In this document: positions 7,447 to 15,503 of the stretch, in pieces
How the letters are laid out: each line of letters opens with the position of its first letter
Position numbering within the stretch: position 1 is the first letter of the stretch
Source: JAICTV01 sp035634055
GTDB lineage: Bacteria; Planctomycetota; Phycisphaerae; Tepidisphaerales; Tepidisphaeraceae
Length of the DNA stretch: 32,533 nucleotides
Direction of reading: 5' to 3'
Assembly: GCA_035634055.1 (NCBI GenBank)
Contig: DASQDR010000005.1
Span: 1-32,533 of the forward strand
Made by a program: the position numbers and the translations under genes
The notes under the pieces: model-generated
Databases searched by the model: none
What the model was told of the DNA's origin: nothing
What the model saw: only the letters and a program-made list of their open reading frames with translations

Positions 7447-8334
7447 ATGGAATTCAACTTCACGCCCGCGCAGCGCAGCCGGGTCATCGTCAACACCGAC
7501 GCCAAGAACGAGGCGGACGATCAGTTCGCGATCGTGCACGCGCTGCTGACGCCGTCGTTCGATCTGCACGGGATCATCCCCGCCCACTTCGGCGAGCGCG
7601 GCGCCAACAGCCTGCAGGCGAGCCATGACGAGGTGAACCTGCTGCTGCGGCTCATGTCACTGGAGGGGCGGGTGCGCGTCGAGCCGGGGGCGCGGCGCGC
7701 GCTTCCGGACGAGCGGACGCCGCAGCCATCCGCCGGTGCGCAGCTCATCATGGACGAGGCGATGAAGCCCGACCCGCGGCCGCTGCACGTCGCCTTTTAC
7801 GGCCCGCTGACGGACATGGCGTCGGCCCTGCTGATGGAGCCGCGCATCGCCGAGCGCCCGGTGCGCGTGGTCTGGATCGGCGGCGGCGAGTGGCCGGGCG
7901 GCGGGCCCGAATACAACCTCTCCAACGACATCCACGCCGCCAACGTCGTCTTCCGATCCAAGCTGGAAGTGTGGCAGGTGCCCAGCACCGTCTACCGCCT
8001 GGTCGCCGTCAGCTACACCGAGCTGCTGGAAAAGGTTTGTTCGCACGGGCCGCTGGGACGGTACCTCGTCGAGCAACTGGTGGAGTGGAACGCCAAGCAC
8101 GTGGACGGCCCGATCGAGCACCGCTCGCTCGGCGACTCGCCGGCGGTCGGCGTCATCATGTACCCCGACGGCGGGCGCTGGGCCTGGCAGCCGGCGCCGG
8201 AGTTCGAGCCGTCGATGCACTACCGTCACACCGGCCGCAACCGGCCAATCCGCGTATACGAGTCGTTCGACGTGCGCTTCCTGATGGAGGACTTCTTCGC
8301 CAAGTTGGCACGGTTCGCGCGCGGGAAGCCCTAG
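7447..8334 (+). CDS. Nucleoside hydrolase (IUNH-like) with altered metal motif
   Basis: This 295-residue protein resembles inosine-uridine-type nucleoside hydrolases, which split the N-glycosidic bond of ribonucleosides using a bound calcium. The N-terminal motif reads N16-T-D18 followed by D24-D25. The family standard is DxDxxxDD, so the first Asp is Asn and the loop is two residues longer. Other family-like segments are FYGPLTDMASAL, VVWIGGGEW and NLSNDIHAANVVF; the last is the region that supplies the remaining metal and ribose ligands. The start at 7447 follows GGAAGGA with about 11 bases of spacing. It is probably co-transcribed with the GH43 gene, which suggests catabolic use of a glycoside. 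The true substrate may not be a nucleoside. Confidence 0.85.
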   Translation: MEFNFTPAQRSRVIVNTDAKNEADDQFAIVHALLTPSFDLHGIIPAHFGERGANSLQASHDEVNLLLRLMSLEGRVRVEPGARRALPDERTPQPSAGAQLIMDEAMKPDPRPLHVAFYGPLTDMASALLMEPRIAERPVRVVWIGGGEWPGGGPEYNLSNDIHAANVVFRSKLEVWQVPSTVYRLVAVSYTELLEKVCSHGPLGRYLVEQLVEWNAKHVDGPIEHRSLGDSPAVGVIMYPDGGRWAWQPAPEFEPSMHYRHTGRNRPIRVYESFDVRFLMEDFFAKLARFARGKP

Positions 8335-8459
8335 CAACAGCGGCCCCGGCTCCAACGGTGCGAGAAGCGCGCGGGCCTTGGGGAGATGCGGTTGCGGTGC
8401 CGCTAGCGCGTGCTCCAACAGCCGTGCGGGAATTCATTGCGACCGACGTGCCCGGCCCG

Positions 8460-9113
8460 CTACGTCGCCTGCCCGATGGACGACAAGCTCACCTGGAACG
8501 AGAGCTGCTCGAGCTGCACGGCCAGGTCGACCGCGTTGAGCGCGACGTCCGGCGGGACGGTGATCGACACTGGCGCGAAGTTCAGCAGCCCGCGCACGCC
8601 CGCGGCCACGAGCTGGTCAGCGACGTCCTGGGCGCTGTCGGCGGGCACGGCCACGATCGCCAGCTTGATGTGCTGCTTCTGCACCACGTCGGCCAGCTCG
8701 CCCATCCCGTGGATGTTGAACGGCCCGTGCTTCTTGCCGACCTTGGAATCGTCGGCGTCGAACACGGCGACCAGCTTGAACCCCTTCTGCTCGAACCCGC
8801 GGTAGGCGAGCAGCGCCCGCCCGAGGTTGCCGGCGCCGACCAGCATCACGTTCCAAGTCTTGTCGGTGCCGAGGATCCGCCGCACCTGCGCGATCAGGTC
8901 CTCGACGCGGTAACCGATGCCGGGGTGGCCGAACTGCCCGAAGTAGGCGAAGTCCTTGCGCACCTGCGCGTCGGTCAGCCCCAGGCTCTCGCCGAGCTGC
9001 TTGGACGAGATCGTTCGTCGCTCCTTGCGCTTGAAGCTCTCGAGCTGTCGGAGGTAGAGGCTGAGCCGGCGGACCGCGGGGATGGGAATCGGCTCGGGAC
9101 GGGGGTGGTCCAC
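8460..9113 (-). CDS. rex: Redox-sensing transcriptional repressor Rex
   Basis: This 217-residue protein matches Rex in full length. Residues 1-80 form the winged-helix DNA-binding domain (RRLSLYLRQLE, TISSKQLGESLGLTDAQVRKD, YFGQFGHPGIGY). Residues 85-217 form the NAD(H)-binding Rossmann domain with GAGNLG at 93-98. Rex represses fermentation and respiration genes when NADH is low relative to NAD+ and lets go when NADH rises. The start is GTG at 9113, supported by GAGGAG about 7 bases upstream. It follows murD on the same strand after 116 bases. I saw no TTGTG-type Rex operator in the window, so its local targets are not evident. Confidence 0.96.
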   Translation of the reverse strand: MDHPRPEPIPIPAVRRLSLYLRQLESFKRKERRTISSKQLGESLGLTDAQVRKDFAYFGQFGHPGIGYRVEDLIAQVRRILGTDKTWNVMLVGAGNLGRALLAYRGFEQKGFKLVAVFDADDSKVGKKHGPFNIHGMGELADVVQKQHIKLAIVAVPADSAQDVADQLVAAGVRGLLNFAPVSITVPPDVALNAVDLAVQLEQLSFQVSLSSIGQAT

Positions 9114-9229
9114 CAGCGCTCTCCTCTGCGCGCTCGGAGGCGCGCGTGTCTCGCTCGGATCCGGACGACACGTCGCGTGAGAAGGAACCCGCGCCGGCGA
9201 ATTATTCGGACGCGCGCAGCAGCGTCAAG
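9114..9229. other. rex-murD intergenic region with inverted repeat
   Basis: The 116 bases between the murD stop and the rex start hold a 6-bp inverted repeat, CGTGTC (9145-9150) / GACACG (9167-9172), around TCCGGA. It could be a hairpin or an operator for rex, but it does not match the Rex consensus. Confidence 0.3.
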
Positions 9230-10570
9230 TCAGACGGGCGGCGCGGCCGATGGTGGGTCGCCGCCGCGGGCGAGGCGGGCGAAGTCGTCGCCGCGCTGCT
9301 CGAAGTTGGCGAACTGGTCGTAGCTGGCGCACCCGGTGCTAAGCAGCACGACGTCGCCGGGGGCCGCGATTTCCTTCGCCCGCGCGACCGCCGCCGGCAG
9401 GTCGCCGCAGGCGTGGACGCGGGCGCGCCCGCCGGCGTCGCATTCGGCAACCAGGCGGCCGATCGCCGGGCCCGTGGCGCCGATGCACAGCACCGCCTTC
9501 GCCCGCTGGCAAAGCGCGTTTGCCAGCCCCGTGAAGGGCAGGCCCTTGTCCGATCCGCCGACGATCTGAAGGACCGTGCTCGGCGCGAACGATTCCAGCG
9601 CCGCGATCGCCGCCTCCGGGATCGTGGCGATCGAATCGTTGAACCACCGGACGCCGCCCGCTTCGTGGACGAGCTGGAGGCGGTGCGGCAGGCCGGCGAA
9701 GTCGCGCACGGCCGCTTGCGCCGCGCCGAACGAGACGCCCATCACCTCCGCCGCCGCGAACGCCGCCTTGCAGTTGAACTGGTTGTGCCATCCCGGCGCC
9801 TTCAGCTCGAATGGCTCGCCCTTGGTGTCGAACAGCACGACCCGGCCGCGCGTGAGGCACGCCAGCTCGTCCGTGTGCGGCATCCCGTTCGGCAGCACCG
9901 CGAAATCCTTCGGCCGCTGGTGCTTCAGGATCGTCTTCTTCGCGTCGAGGTACGCCGCGGCCGAGCCGTGCCAATCGACGTGGTCCGTCGCCAGCATCGT
10001 CACCACCGCCACGTGAGGCGACCACGCGAGCCCGCGCAGGTACTCGAGCATGAAGCTCGACAGCTCGAGCACGACCAGGTCAGATTGGCGAATCTTCGGC
10101 AGGTCGAGCAGCAGCGGCCGGCCGATGTTGCCGCCGACGTGCACCGCGTGCTTCGTCGCCAGCATCCGGCCGAGCAGGGCCGTCGTCGTGGACTTCCCCT
10201 TCGTCCCCGTCACGCCCAGGATGCGCGCGGGGCAGCGCTCGATGAAGAGCTGAATTTCCGTGGTGACGGGCACGCCCGCGGTACGCGCGGCGGCGACGTA
10301 CGCGTTCTGCGGCGGGATCGCGGGCGTGGCCACGACCAGATCGGCGGACGTGAAGTCCCCCTCGCGATGTTCCCCCAGCCGAAACTCGATCGGCAGCGCG
10401 TCGAGCGCCTTGATCGAATCCGCAAGCTTCTCCGCCGGCGTCCGATCGGTGACCAGGACCTTCGCCCCGTTCTGCACCAGCCATTTGGCCGCCGCAATCT
10501 GCCCGCCAAACTTCCCCAGGCCGGCGACGGTGACGCGTTTATTCCGTACGTCGAACATGCGGCCGGCCAT
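9230..10570 (-). CDS. murD: UDP-N-acetylmuramoyl-L-alanine--D-glutamate ligase MurD
   Basis: This cytoplasmic Mur ligase adds D-glutamate to UDP-MurNAc-L-Ala in peptidoglycan synthesis. It is about 446 residues long, normal for MurD. An N-terminal Rossmann domain (VAGLGKFG) is followed by the central ATPase domain with P-loop GVTGTKGKSTTT near 119-130, then the C-terminal ligase domain (GGSDKGLPF, STGCASYDQF). The SxASYDxF ending is typical of MurD. Possible starts are ATG 10570, ATG 10558 and GTG 10579; I prefer 10570 because a purine-rich GGTGGCGAGA precedes it. The gene stands alone rather than in a dcw cluster. Its presence indicates a peptidoglycan wall. Confidence 0.94.
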   Translation of the reverse strand: MAGRMFDVRNKRVTVAGLGKFGGQIAAAKWLVQNGAKVLVTDRTPAEKLADSIKALDALPIEFRLGEHREGDFTSADLVVATPAIPPQNAYVAAARTAGVPVTTEIQLFIERCPARILGVTGTKGKSTTTALLGRMLATKHAVHVGGNIGRPLLLDLPKIRQSDLVVLELSSFMLEYLRGLAWSPHVAVVTMLATDHVDWHGSAAAYLDAKKTILKHQRPKDFAVLPNGMPHTDELACLTRGRVVLFDTKGEPFELKAPGWHNQFNCKAAFAAAEVMGVSFGAAQAAVRDFAGLPHRLQLVHEAGGVRWFNDSIATIPEAAIAALESFAPSTVLQIVGGSDKGLPFTGLANALCQRAKAVLCIGATGPAIGRLVAECDAGGRARVHACGDLPAAVARAKEIAAPGDVVLLSTGCASYDQFANFEQRGDDFARLARGGDPPSAAPPV

Positions 10571-10704
10571 TCTCGCCACCGGGCGACGCGACTCAATAGT
10601 CGGCGCGGGCGATCACCGCGCACGCGAGCGGAAACGGGCGTGAAACGGTGCCGATCATGTCGAGGGCAATCGCCGCGCGAGCGCCCGACGCGGAGGATAG
10701 AGCA

Positions 10705-10719
10705 GTGACCGCAGGTCAC
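10705..10719. other. Small hairpin across the pyrF stop codon
   Basis: GTGACC (10705-10710) and GGTCAC (10714-10719) form a 6-bp stem with a 3-base loop, and the pyrF stop codon (10716-10718) lies inside it. There is no T-tract. It may help end or protect the pyrF transcript, but it could be chance. Confidence 0.25.
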
Positions 10720-11651
10720 CCGCCTAGCACGCGCCCCACGTCCGCGCGCATCTCCTGAACCGCCGACGCGACCGCCTGCTTCCAATTGCTGGCGGCGGCA
10801 TGCTTCGCGTCGCGATGGGCGTAGAGGATGCTTCGGCTGGCGGAGATGATCGCCCCCTTGCCATGGAGGAACGCAGCCCGGCTCATTTCCGCCGACGCGC
10901 CTTGCGCGCCGTACCCGGGGAAGAGGAAGATCGACTGCGGCAGTCGCTGGCGAAGGCTCATCATCATGGCCGGGTCGGTCGTGCCGACGACGGCGCCGAT
11001 CGAACTGAACCCCTGATCGCCGAGCAGCCCTTCGCGCGCCGCCACCGGCTTGAGCTTGTCCGCCAGCATCTCCGAAATTGTTCGCCCGTCGTCGGTCTTC
11101 ACGTCCTGGAGGTCGGCCGCGCCCGGGTTGCTCGTGCGCACCAGGACAAACAGTCCCTTGCCGTCGTCGCGCGCCGCCTTCACGAACGGGTCGATCGAGT
11201 CCAGCCCGAGGAACGGGTTGATCGTGATCGCGTCGGGCGCGCGGGTGTCCTCGTGCTCGTCGAAGGGTGGGTCGGTCAGGTGGGCGGCGGCGTAGGCGGC
11301 GCTGGTCGAGCCGATGTCGCCGCGCTTCACGTCGCCGATCACCAGCAGCCCGAGTTCCTTCGCCTCCTGGATCAGGCTGTAGTACGCCTCGACGCCTTCC
11401 CACAGGTATTTCTCGAAGTAAGCGGATTGGAACTTCACCACCGGCACCAGCGGGGCGACCGTGCGCAGGACCTCGGTGGTGAAGGCGAAGATCGCGTCGA
11501 CGCAGGCCTCGGCGTCATTCGCGTCGCGCCGGTTCGCTGGCCCGGCCACCGCGTCGGGCAGCATCTCATAGATCGGGTCGATCCCGACGCACACCGGCGT
11601 TCCCTTGGCGGCGATGGCGTCGAGCAGGCGGTCGGAGAAGAGGTCGCTCAT
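10716..11651 (-). CDS. pyrF: Orotidine 5'-phosphate decarboxylase, type 2
   Basis: This 311-residue enzyme converts OMP to UMP, the last step of de novo UMP synthesis, in the cytoplasm. The catalytic tetrad region reads DVKRGDIGST, giving Asp107, Lys109 and Asp112, with the upstream Lys73 in VVKFQSAYFE. Its length of about 310 rather than 230 and the FFEKYLWEG-type segment place it in the type 2 (long) subfamily. Phosphate-binding PGYGAQG is present near the C-terminal third. The ATG at 11651 has only a weak ribosome binding site. It lies upstream of murD on the same strand, 145 bases away, so a joint transcript is possible. Confidence 0.95.
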   Translation of the reverse strand: MSDLFSDRLLDAIAAKGTPVCVGIDPIYEMLPDAVAGPANRRDANDAEACVDAIFAFTTEVLRTVAPLVPVVKFQSAYFEKYLWEGVEAYYSLIQEAKELGLLVIGDVKRGDIGSTSAAYAAAHLTDPPFDEHEDTRAPDAITINPFLGLDSIDPFVKAARDDGKGLFVLVRTSNPGAADLQDVKTDDGRTISEMLADKLKPVAAREGLLGDQGFSSIGAVVGTTDPAMMMSLRQRLPQSIFLFPGYGAQGASAEMSRAAFLHGKGAIISASRSILYAHRDAKHAAASNWKQAVASAVQEMRADVGRVLGG

Positions 11652-11817
11652 GGAGGCTCGGGTGTGCGGGTTTCAGTCACGCGTCAGTCGCACGGCGCCG
11701 CGTGTTGCGGTTTGGGTGATGCACTTCCTTCGCGCAAACCTCTGGTGTGATCGCCGGGACTTTCGGGCTCGCGCCGCCGGGGCGCCGCGCACCATCACGC
11801 TGGCGCGGTAGCCGCGG

Positions 11818-12267
11818 TCACGCCTCCGGCGCCACCTCGCGCGTTCGCAGCGCGCGGAGCAGTTCCGCCGCGTCCGCGCCCGACCTTCGGAGCGACTCGC
11901 ACACTACGCCACCGGCGTCGGCCACCAGCGCCGCCAGCAGGTGGCGCGACGAGACCTTCGCCGCGCCGCTCTCCTTGGCCGCCACGATCGCGTTGCCGAC
12001 CAGCCGGTGCGCCTTGGGCGACATCGGCAAATCGCCGGTCACGATCGGCGGCTCCTTCCCGACCGGCAGCGTGTGCGAGAGCGCGTTGCGCACGTAGCCG
12101 GATTCCACGTGCATCAGCCGCAGCACGCGAACCGCCTCGGACGTGTCATCGTCCAGCACGGCCAGCGCCACGTGCTCGAGCCCCACGAACTCCTGGTTCC
12201 GCCCCCGCGCCTCGCGCTGCGCGTTGGCGAGGATCTCCGTAAACGTGTCCGTCGCCGGCTGAAGCAT
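11818..12267 (-). CDS. Stand-alone Clp N-domain protein
   Basis: This 149-residue protein consists of the double Clp N-terminal (Clp R) repeat only. The first copy is at about 5-70 (FTEILANAQREARGRNQEFVGLEHVALAVLDD). The second is at about 80-145 (MSPKAHRLVGNAIVAAKESGAAKVSSRHLLAALV). In ClpA/ClpB/ClpC this domain binds substrates or adaptors; here no AAA+ module follows. It may act as a free adaptor, inhibitor or substrate receptor for a Clp ATPase encoded elsewhere. I chose the ATG at 12267 because the domain starts there. The frame continues upstream to 12528, but through repeat-derived peptide. No clear ribosome binding site is visible. Confidence 0.85.
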   Translation of the reverse strand: MLQPATDTFTEILANAQREARGRNQEFVGLEHVALAVLDDDTSEAVRVLRLMHVESGYVRNALSHTLPVGKEPPIVTGDLPMSPKAHRLVGNAIVAAKESGAAKVSSRHLLAALVADAGGVVCESLRRSGADAAELLRALRTREVAPEA

Positions 12268-12344
12268 GTTGCGGATGATACTGGCGGCGGCGGGGGGCGT
12301 CGATGGAGAAGGGTGGTGGTGAGGAAGGGGCGGAGGGGGAAGAA

Positions 12345-12400
12345 GCGACGAAGCGACGGAGCGACGAAGGGAAATGCCACGAGGCACGGAGGCACGGAGG
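12345..12400. repeat. GCGACGAA tandem and CACGGAGG word repeat
   Basis: Three 8-base units, GCGACGAA, GCGACGGA and GCGACGAA, stand head to tail at 12345-12368. They are followed by GGAAATGC and then by GAGGCAC/GGAGGCAC/GGAGG words at 12381-12400. The block fills most of the junction between the MFS stop (12405) and the Clp N-domain start (12267) on the minus strand. No inverted partner was found. It resembles the other gene-junction word repeats in style but uses different words. Confidence 0.7.
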
Positions 12401-12404
12401 GTCG

Positions 12405-14003
12405 TCATGCCTTTGCGGCGTCGAGGCGGCCGAACTTTCGGAGCTCTGGGGAGAGGCGGGCGACGAGGGCAACGGTGAGGATGGTCCCGACGCCGCCGGC
12501 GACGACGGCGCGGACGGGGCCCCACCATTCGGCGGTCAGGCCCGACTCCATCCCGCCCAGCTCATTGCTGCTGCCGATGAAGACCTGGTTGACCGCCGAC
12601 ACGCGGCCGCGCATGGCGTCGGGGGTGAGGAGCTGGACCAGAGTGTGGCGGACGACGACCGAGACGTTGTCGAACGCGCCGGTCAGGACCAGCATCGCAA
12701 AGCTCAGCCAGAAATTCGTCGACAGCCCGAAGACGATGATCGCCGCCCCGAACCCGGTGACCGCCAGCAGCAGCGCGCGCCCCGCCTTCTGCATCGGCGG
12801 GCGGTGGGCCAGCACCAGCGCGGTGGCGAAGGCGCCGAAGCTCGGCGCCGCGCGGAGCCAGCCGAAGCCGGCCGGGCCGACGTGCAGGATGTCGCGCGCG
12901 AACACCGGCAGCAGGTAGACCGCCCCGCCCAGCAGCACGGCGAACAGGTCGAGCGTCATCGTGGCCAGCAGGAGCTTGCGCTCGAAGACGAACCGAACCC
13001 CCGCGAGCAGCGAGCGGAAGCCCGGCTTCTCGCCCGCGCCGGCGGCGGCGCCCGGGCCGCCGTTGTCGGCTGCCTCGGCGGCCGCATCGCCGGTGGTTTC
13101 CGCGCGCTGCCTCGTCGCGCGCGCGCCGCTGGCGACCGGCGTCGGGGGGAACTTCAACGTCAGCAGCGCGCACGCCAGCAGCAGCACGGCGTTGGTGTAG
13201 TAGGCGGAAGCCACGCCAAACATGGTCACCAGGAACCCGCCCAGTGCCGGGCCGCTGATCATGCACAGCTCGAAGGTGCTGGCGTTCCAGGTGATGGCGT
13301 TGCTGAACAAGCGCTTGGGGACCAGTTGCGGGAGGATCGCCTGCCGCGCCGGGCGGGCGAAGGTGAGCGTGACGGCGTTGAGGAAGACCACCGCGTACAT
13401 CGCCGGCACCAGCCCCGGCCAGTCCGGCCACGCCGACGCGAGGTACCCCAGCACCAGCCCCCAAAAGGCGAGCATCCACTGCGTGAAGATCAGCAGCTTC
13501 TTCCGGCTCATGGTGTCGACCAGGTGACCGGCGGGCAGGGCGAGCAGGAACAGCGGGATCACCTGGATGCCGCCGATCAGGCCAAGGCTCAGCGGCGTCT
13601 TCTGGCGGTCGTAAATCTGCCACTGGATCGCGACGCCCTGAACTTGCCCGCCGATCACGGCCAAGACATAGCTCAGGGCGTAGAGGCGGTAGGCGCGCAG
13701 GCGCAGGGCGGCGTAGGGGTCGTGCGCTGTTGCCCCGGCTTCCGACGGCGCGTGCGGATCGGCGGAGGGCGGGGCGGGCGGCAGCGCCGCCGCGCGGGCG
13801 GGCGCGGGGGAGGCGTCTAAGGATTTCAGCGTCGGCGTCTCGTGCTCGATCTCGCGCTCGGTGGGGGACGCCGACGCGGGCCGATCGTCGTCCGGCCCCT
13901 CATAGGCGATCGGATTGACGGAGGGCTTCGGGGCCGGCGTCGGCGGCGGCGCGGTCGGCGGGGGCGACGGCGGAACGGGGTCTGGCGAGTTCGGGTCCAT
14001 CAT
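12405..14003 (-). CDS. MFS transporter (EntS/MFS_3-like)
   Basis: This 532-residue inner-membrane transporter starts with an unusual Pro/Ala/Glu-rich tail of about 100 residues, presumably cytoplasmic. About 11-12 membrane segments follow. The family loop motif reads GHLVDTMSRKKL after the second or third segment. The sequence ARPARQAILPQLVP and the later NVSVVVRHTLVQLLTPDAMRGRVSAVN are characteristic of the EntS/MFS_3-type exporters. A central cytoplasmic loop rich in Ala/Gly/Glu separates the two halves. Substrate is unknown; exporters of siderophores and drugs fall in this group. The start is one of two adjacent ATGs at 14003/14000. The frame remains open far upstream, but that part is antisense to the histidine kinase and is not used. 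Confidence 0.88.
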   Translation of the reverse strand: MMDPNSPDPVPPSPPPTAPPPTPAPKPSVNPIAYEGPDDDRPASASPTEREIEHETPTLKSLDASPAPARAAALPPAPPSADPHAPSEAGATAHDPYAALRLRAYRLYALSYVLAVIGGQVQGVAIQWQIYDRQKTPLSLGLIGGIQVIPLFLLALPAGHLVDTMSRKKLLIFTQWMLAFWGLVLGYLASAWPDWPGLVPAMYAVVFLNAVTLTFARPARQAILPQLVPKRLFSNAITWNASTFELCMISGPALGGFLVTMFGVASAYYTNAVLLLACALLTLKFPPTPVASGARATRQRAETTGDAAAEAADNGGPGAAAGAGEKPGFRSLLAGVRFVFERKLLLATMTLDLFAVLLGGAVYLLPVFARDILHVGPAGFGWLRAAPSFGAFATALVLAHRPPMQKAGRALLLAVTGFGAAIIVFGLSTNFWLSFAMLVLTGAFDNVSVVVRHTLVQLLTPDAMRGRVSAVNQVFIGSSNELGGMESGLTAEWWGPVRAVVAGGVGTILTVALVARLSPELRKFGRLDAAKA

Positions 14004-14306
14004 GAATCGTGTCGCCCGCCGGGCTTCAGCACTGGTGCCGGCGGGCGGGGGGGACATGGTAGGGGCTTGGACCGCGGCGGGCGAGGCGGCTATCTTCTGC
14101 CGCGGGGCGAACCCGGCGGGCCGCGAGCCGTACCGATGGGCGGGCCCCCGCTCCGCCTGCTCATCGCGGCGCGACGGGGCGAGGCGTTGCCAAGCGTCGC
14201 GGGAATCGACGCTTGTCGCACGAACGGGGAACACGTCAAGTGTTCGACAGAAGCGGGCGCGCGCGGGGGACGGGTGTTGGGCTAGCAGCGGCGGGACTGG
14301 GCACGG
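14004..14306. promoter_or_regulatory. Divergent regulatory region with two palindromes
   Basis: These 303 bases separate the MFS gene (minus) and the histidine kinase gene (plus), so both promoters should be here. Two perfect inverted repeats stand out. CAAGCGTCG/CGACGCTTG is at 14191-14199 and 14207-14215 (9-bp arms, 7-base spacer). GAACAC/GTGTTC is at 14229-14234 and 14240-14245 (6-bp arms, 5-base spacer). They lie 62 to 116 bases before the kinase start. They may be operators for a dimeric regulator or mRNA hairpins. I could not assign convincing -10/-35 boxes. Confidence 0.45.
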
Positions 14307-15476
14307 ATGAAAAATCGGACGATGGATCTGCTCAAGTACCGGGCGTTCCCGGAGCTGGCGGCGGCACTGCGCCAGCGGGCCGCCGGCGTGATCGCGCGCT
14401 GGCTGGAGGTCGTGCACGCGTCGCTCCCGGCCGTCCACGAGCTCACGCTGCGCGAGGTGCGCAACAGCCTTCCGGAAACCCTCGGCATCATGGCCGACGC
14501 GCTGGAAGCGGACGACCCGCGCGCCACCAAAACCCTGATGGACCAGGCGGTCTGCCACGGCGAGAGCCGCTTCGATCAGAACCTTGCCCTCAACGAGCTG
14601 ATGATCGAGTACGGCCTGCTCCGGCCGATCCTCATCGAGGAGATCGCCGAGCAGCTCGACCGCGCTATCAGCACCGACGAAATGGTCGCGCTGAACCTGG
14701 CCGTAGACGTCGCGCTGCGCCGCGGCGTCACGTCGTACGTCAACCAGCAGAAGGCCGATCTCCAGCAGCTCGTCGAGGCGCAGACCAAGTACCTCTCGTT
14801 TCTGTCCCACGACTTGCGCGGGAACCTCAACGGCGTGCTGCTGATGATCGAGGTGCTGCACCGCGACCTCGAGGCCGAGCCGAAGTTCGAGGGATCGCTC
14901 AACGACCTGGACGTGATGCGGCGGTCGATCCTGGACACCGTCAGCACCATGGACCGCTTCCTGCACGCCGAGCGCTTCCGCCGCGGAAAGGTGCAGGTCA
15001 AGCCGGCGAAGGTCGATTTGTGCGCGCTCGTCGGAGACGTGGTCGGACAGTTCGCCTACCAGGCGCGGGAGAAGGGCTTGGAGATCCTCGGCGAGGCGCG
15101 GGACGGGGCGACGGTCATCAGCGACCGCGAGCTGCTCGGCATGATCCTTCAGAACCTGGTCGGCAACAGCGTCAAGTACGCGCAGCGCGGCTCGGTGCGG
15201 ATCGTGGCCGGGCCGGACGGGCCGGAGCACGCGGCGCGGGTCTCGGTCATCGACCAGGGGCCGGGGATCGATCCGACGCGGCTGTCGCAACTGTTCCAGC
15301 CCTACTCGCGCGGCGAGACGCACGGGCAGGAGGGAACGGGACTGGGCCTTTCGATCGCCCGCGCGGCGGCGGACCTGCTGGGGGCAAAGCTCTGGGCCGA
15401 GTCGGAGCCGGGCAAGGGTTCAGCCTTCCACCTCGACCTGCCCGCCGAGCCACCGGGAATCGCGGTGCAGGAGTAG
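14307..15476 (+). CDS. Soluble orphan histidine kinase with RsbRD-like N-terminus
   Basis: This 389-residue kinase has no membrane segment, so it should sense a cytoplasmic signal. Residues 10-145 form an all-helical domain resembling the RsbRD N-terminal sensor domain (VIARWLEVV, LPETLGIMADAL, RFDQNLALNELMIEYGLLR). The dimerisation and phosphoacceptor region holds SHDLRGNL with His168; the usual Pro two residues before Leu is Asn. The ATPase domain shows the N box (LQNLVGNSVKYA), G1 (DQGPGI) and G2 (GTGLGLS). No response regulator is adjacent. The ATG at 14307 is taken; ATG 14322 is an alternative. Two palindromes precede the gene. It may act in a phosphorelay with a partner elsewhere. Confidence 0.92.
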   Translation: MKNRTMDLLKYRAFPELAAALRQRAAGVIARWLEVVHASLPAVHELTLREVRNSLPETLGIMADALEADDPRATKTLMDQAVCHGESRFDQNLALNELMIEYGLLRPILIEEIAEQLDRAISTDEMVALNLAVDVALRRGVTSYVNQQKADLQQLVEAQTKYLSFLSHDLRGNLNGVLLMIEVLHRDLEAEPKFEGSLNDLDVMRRSILDTVSTMDRFLHAERFRRGKVQVKPAKVDLCALVGDVVGQFAYQAREKGLEILGEARDGATVISDRELLGMILQNLVGNSVKYAQRGSVRIVAGPDGPEHAARVSVIDQGPGIDPTRLSQLFQPYSRGETHGQEGTGLGLSIARAAADLLGAKLWAESEPGKGSAFHLDLPAEPPGIAVQE

Positions 15477-15503
15477 GGAGGCGTTCGCCTCGGGCGCTCG
15501 CAC

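Noticed and set aside
8335..8459. Intrinsic terminator between the nucleoside hydrolase and rex
   Set aside because: No GC stem followed by a T-tract was found in this convergent gap.
9146..10708. 520-residue plus-strand frame opposite murD and the rex upstream region
   Set aside because: Antisense to murD, composition Arg/Ala/Asp-rich, no family resemblance.
12268..12528. Longer start for the Clp N-domain protein
   Set aside because: The upstream part translates word repeats and Arg/Pro-rich filler; the domain begins at 12267.
14004..15323. Upstream extension of the MFS frame to 972 residues
   Set aside because: The extra 440 residues are antisense to the histidine kinase, whose motifs are complete; the transporter starts naturally at 14003/14000.
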